In this document: positions 6,113 through 9,172 of the stretch, in pieces | Numbering within the stretch: position 1 is the stretch's first letter | How the letters are laid out: the number at the start of each line of letters is the position of its first letter | Source of the DNA: Blautia sp. | GTDB taxonomy: Bacteria > Bacillota > Clostridia > Lachnospirales > Lachnospiraceae | Direction of reading: 5' to 3' | NCBI GenBank assembly: GCA_017420455.1 | Contig: JAFOJB010000277.1 | Location: 1-9,172, forward strand | Length of the DNA stretch: 9,172 nucleotides | Translations under genes and position numbers: made by a program | Notes under the pieces: model-generated | Told to the model about the DNA's origin: nothing | Seen by the model: the letters and a program-made list of their open reading frames with translations, nothing else | The model's database searches: none

Positions 6113-7477
6113 ATGAGTCTGATTCACCGTTACCAATCTGGTGGCTATAATATTGTTCTGGATATCAACAGTGGATGTATTCATCTGGTGGACCAGGTCA
6201 CCTACGAGGTGCTTCCTCTTCTGGAGGAGGGAAAGAAGGAGCAGGAAATCCTGCAGATTCTCGCAGGGAAATTCGGTGCGGAGGAGATTTGTACTTCTAT
6301 TTCCGAATGCGAAAATCTGGTCCGGGAAGGAATGCTCTTTACCAGGGATATCTACGAGAAGGCCATCGACGAATTCTCCAGAAACCGTCAGCCCGTTGTG
6401 AAAGCACTCTGTCTCCACATTGCCCACGACTGCAATCTGGCCTGCAGATACTGCTTTGCAGAAGAAGGAGAGTATCATGGCCGCCGTGCCATAATGCCCT
6501 TCGAGGTCGGGAAAAAGGCGCTGGACTTTCTCATCGCCTCTTCCGGCGCAAGGAAAAACCTGGAGGTGGATTTCTTCGGGGGCGAGCCGCTTCTGAACTG
6601 GCAGACTGTCAAAGAACTGGTAGAGTACGGCAGGAGCCAGGAAGCAGTTCACAACAAGCGGTTCCGCTTCACGCTCACCACCAACGGCGTCCTTCTGAAC
6701 GACGAAGTGATGGAGTTCTGCAACCGGGAGATGGGAAATGTGGTTCTTTCCATCGATGGAAGGAAGGAAGTACACGATTATATGCGGCCCTTCCGGAAAG
6801 GTGCGGGAAGCTATGACCTTATTCTCCCGAAATTCCTGAAATTCGCGGAGCAGAGAAATCAGGACAGGTACTATGTCCGGGGAACCTTCACCCGTCATAA
6901 TCTGGATTTTTCCAGGGATGTTCTGCATCTGGCGGACCTGGGCTTTAAACAGATCTCTGTAGAACCGGTGGTGGCTCCGGAAACGGAAGATTACGCGATC
7001 CGTAAAGAGGATATTCCCGAAATCCTGGCGCAGTATGATCTTCTGGCGGAGGAGATGATCCGGCGTGAAAAGGAGGGAAGAGGTTTCAATTTCTTCCATT
7101 TCATGATCGATCTCACAGGAGGTCCCTGTGTGTACAAACGGCTTTCCGGGTGCGGCTCCGGCACGGAATATCTGGCGGTGACTCCCTGGGGGGATCTGTA
7201 TCCATGCCATCAGTTCGTGGGGGAAGAGGAGTATCTTGTCGGCAACGTTGACGAAGGGATCACAAGACCTTCCGTGACAAAGGAATTTTCAGACTGTAAC
7301 GTATACACCAAGCCTGCCTGTAAAGAATGCTTTGCCAGGTTCTACTGCAGCGGCGGCTGCGCGGCAAACGCCTTTCATTTTACAGGGAATATCAATGGAA
7401 ATTATGAGATCGGATGCGTACTTCAGAGAAAACGGATCGAGTGCGCCATCATGATAAAAGCCGCCTTGGCGGAGTAA
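6113..7477 (+). CDS. scfB: SCIFF peptide maturase, radical SAM/SPASM thioether-forming enzyme, 454 aa
   Basis: ScfB uses radical SAM chemistry to build the Cys-Thr thioether crosslink in the SCIFF peptide. The start ATG at 6113 is chosen because AAGGA (6099-6103) lies 9 nt upstream and because the family begins with this IHRYQSGGYNIVLD-type segment; the frame is open upstream but unrelated. Residues 1-95 form the RRE-like leader-binding region. The radical SAM cluster motif is C107-NLA-C111-RY-C114, with GGEP at 156-159. The SPASM domain has C347, G360 and C365, then C385 and the C403-x2-C406-x5-C412-x3-C416 run, ending with C435. Together these supply ligands for two auxiliary 4Fe-4S clusters, and C339 is a further nearby candidate. 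The length of 454 aa is normal and all key cysteines are present, so it should be active. It is followed 26 bp later by secDF, probably on the same transcript. Confidence 0.97.
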   Translation: MSLIHRYQSGGYNIVLDINSGCIHLVDQVTYEVLPLLEEGKKEQEILQILAGKFGAEEICTSISECENLVREGMLFTRDIYEKAIDEFSRNRQPVVKALCLHIAHDCNLACRYCFAEEGEYHGRRAIMPFEVGKKALDFLIASSGARKNLEVDFFGGEPLLNWQTVKELVEYGRSQEAVHNKRFRFTLTTNGVLLNDEVMEFCNREMGNVVLSIDGRKEVHDYMRPFRKGAGSYDLILPKFLKFAEQRNQDRYYVRGTFTRHNLDFSRDVLHLADLGFKQISVEPVVAPETEDYAIRKEDIPEILAQYDLLAEEMIRREKEGRGFNFFHFMIDLTGGPCVYKRLSGCGSGTEYLAVTPWGDLYPCHQFVGEEEYLVGNVDEGITRPSVTKEFSDCNVYTKPACKECFARFYCSGGCAANAFHFTGNINGNYEIGCVLQRKRIECAIMIKAALAE

Positions 7478-7503
7478 GTAAAAGCAGCAAAGAGGGTAAA
7501 GTA

Positions 7504-9172
7504 ATGAAAAAGAGAACTGGAGTTATCGTTTTAATCCTGACTGCGATCCTGACAGTGTTCCTGTGCTATTGTTCCTTTGTCGGGCTCGGAAGCAGTCACA
7601 GCGGCGCCGCCAGGAATATCAACCTGGGCCTGGATCTGGCAGGCGGTGTCAGCATCACCTATCAGACAAAGGATGAGAATCCCAACGGCGAGGATATGGC
7701 TGATACGATCTACAAGCTGCAGAAGCGTGTGGAACAGTACAGCACAGAGGCACAGGTCTACAGAGAAGGCCTGAACCGTATTAATGTGGAAATTCCCGGT
7801 GTTACGGACGCAAACCGTATTCTGGAGGAGCTTGGAAAACCTGGCTCTCTTTGCTTTATCGAGCAGACAGACGCAGAGGGAAATACCAATTTCCAGAGCA
7901 CCGGTACCTATAATGCAGAAGGAAAACCCGAATATGAGCTGACCAGGTCTCTGGATGAGATCCGTGAAGCCGGTTCCGTGGTCCTTGAGGGAACCGATAT
8001 CGCAGATGCTGCCGGCGGTGCCATCACAGAACAGACCACCAATGCAAGAGAATACGTTGTAAGCCTTACCATGACGGATGAGGGAAAATCCAAATTCGCC
8101 GAGGCCACCACAGCAAATGTAGGCAAGCAGATTGCCATCGTATATGATAACGGCGTGCTCAGCGCTCCCAGTGTAAAGGAAGCCATCACGGGCGGTAAGG
8201 CACAGATCGACGGAATGCGCTCCGTGGAGGAGGCGCAGGAGCTTGCTTCCTATATCCGTATCGGTTCTCTGAGCCTGGAACTGGAAGAACTCCGTTCCAG
8301 CGTTGTTGCCGCACAGCTTGGTGAGGAAGCCATCGCCACCAGTATCCGGGCTGCCCTGATCGGTATCCTCATCGTATTCCTGATCATGATAATCGCTTAC
8401 AGGTTCCCGGGCTTCGTAGCCAGCTGGGCACTGGTACTGTATACCGCTATCATCCTGATCCTTCTGGACGCGTTCGATATCACCCTTACCCTGCCGGGTA
8501 TCGCAGGTATCATCCTGGGCATTGGTATGGCTGTGGATGCCAACGTTATTATCTATGCCCGTATCCGTGAGGAGATCGGAAATGGCATTTCTGTCCGGAA
8601 CGCCATCAAGTCCGGTTTCTCCAAAGCGTTTTCCGCTATTTTTGACGGCAATATCACCACCCTCATCGCCGCCTTCGTGCTGATGGGACTTGGAAGCGGT
8701 TCTGTAAAGGGCTTCGCATATACGCTTGCTCTCGGCATCGTGGTTTCCATGTTTACCGCCCTGGTAATCTCCAGACTCCTTATGAACTGCTTCTATGCAG
8801 TCGGCGTAAGAGACCAGAAGCTTTATGGAACAACAAAGGCAAGGAAGCCGATCAACTTCCTTCAGAAGAGGAAGACCTTCTTCCTGATCTCCATTATCCT
8901 GATCATCTGTGGTCCTGTATTTATGGGGATCAATTCCGGAATGGGCAACAAGGCTCTGAACTACAGCCTTGAGTTCTCCGGCGGTACTTCCACCAATGTC
9001 ACCTTCAACGAGGATATGGATATCAAGACCATCGATTCCGAGGTGACGCCTCTGGTAGAAGAAGTGACCGGGGACAGCAACGTACAGCCTACCAAGGTGC
9101 TGGGAACCAACCAGGTCAACATCAAGACCAGATCCCTTTCCCTGGAGGAAAGACAGGCTCTGAACGCAGCGC
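7504..9172 (+). CDS. secDF: Fused SecDF protein translocase subunit (3' end outside window)
   Basis: The frame is open from the ATG at 7504 to the window edge, about 556 codons. GAGGG (7492-7496) lies 7 nt before the start. Residues 1-25 are TM1. The SecD P1 head starts with GLDLAGGVSITY (42-53), followed by NRINVEIPGV (91-100). The membrane domain runs at about 281-432, with the conserved TM4 motif GMAVDANV (341-348; Asp345 is the proton-path residue) and FDGNITT (380-386). A second hydrophobic helix at 457-475 starts the SecF half, with its own LEFSGGTSTNV signature (489-499). SecDF uses the proton motive force to pull Sec substrates across the membrane. Fusion of SecD to SecF in one chain, also known from Bacillus, is supported by continuous frame. 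I recall scfA-scfB-secDF synteny as common in Clostridia; a role in SCIFF export is only inference. Confidence 0.95.
   Translation, partial: MKKRTGVIVLILTAILTVFLCYCSFVGLGSSHSGAARNINLGLDLAGGVSITYQTKDENPNGEDMADTIYKLQKRVEQYSTEAQVYREGLNRINVEIPGVTDANRILEELGKPGSLCFIEQTDAEGNTNFQSTGTYNAEGKPEYELTRSLDEIREAGSVVLEGTDIADAAGGAITEQTTNAREYVVSLTMTDEGKSKFAEATTANVGKQIAIVYDNGVLSAPSVKEAITGGKAQIDGMRSVEEAQELASYIRIGSLSLELEELRSSVVAAQLGEEAIATSIRAALIGILIVFLIMIIAYRFPGFVASWALVLYTAIILILLDAFDITLTLPGIAGIILGIGMAVDANVIIYARIREEIGNGISVRNAIKSGFSKAFSAIFDGNITTLIAAFVLMGLGSGSVKGFAYTLALGIVVSMFTALVISRLLMNCFYAVGVRDQKLYGTTKARKPINFLQKRKTFFLISIILIICGPVFMGINSGMGNKALNYSLEFSGGTSTNVTFNEDMDIKTIDSEVTPLVEEVTGDSNVQPTKVLGTNQVNIKTRSLSLEERQALNAA

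Noticed and set aside
5842..6150. Small open frames of 70-78 codons on both strands in the scfA-scfB gap
   Set aside because: They run through the hairpins, have no ribosome site, and one overlaps the scfB start out of frame.
6071..7210. 379-codon open frame on the minus strand
   Set aside because: It lies opposite scfB, whose motifs are unmistakable, and has no recognisable domain or start signal.

Overview
The window looks like ordinary chromosome from a Clostridia bacterium, most likely Lachnospiraceae. The reasons are the clostridial SCIFF peptide/maturase pair next to a fused SecDF, strong AGGAGG ribosome sites, a DUF5688-type protein, and a Lachnospiraceae-style ABC_sub_bind protein. 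No tRNA, rRNA, CRISPR array, transposase or phage gene was seen.

Left part (1-3770). The C-terminal part of a DUF5688-like protein (+) runs in from outside the window. It converges, with a 40-bp overlap, on an orphan exported ABC_sub_bind substrate-binding protein (-) that carries an 18-residue tandem repeat. Divergent from that is a YdcF/DUF218-type protein (+). It in turn converges, with a 16-bp overlap, on a CNNM-CBS-CorC/HlyC membrane protein (-).

Middle part (3771-5605). A short AT-rich divergent promoter region precedes a gene for an exported, acidic and Pro/Glu-rich surface protein. An in-frame amber codon at 5321-5323 separates the body of this protein from a Ser/Thr/Gly stalk and a C-terminal membrane anchor. 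The reading frame remains open for 93 codons beyond the stop, so this is either a recent nonsense mutation, a sequence error, or a readthrough site that switches between secreted and anchored forms.

Right part (5606-9172). This is the SCIFF ranthipeptide locus: scfA (46 aa, six Cys), a perfect hairpin just behind it, a roughly 240-bp gap crowded with inverted repeats, scfB (radical SAM/SPASM thioether maturase), and 26 bp later a fused secDF that runs off the window. The precursor peptide is made and then crosslinked by ScfB. SecDF is a proton-driven Sec accessory and could be linked to export, but that link is inferred from position only. The inverted repeat over the scfA promoter and the structured scfA-scfB gap are the likeliest places for undescribed regulation.
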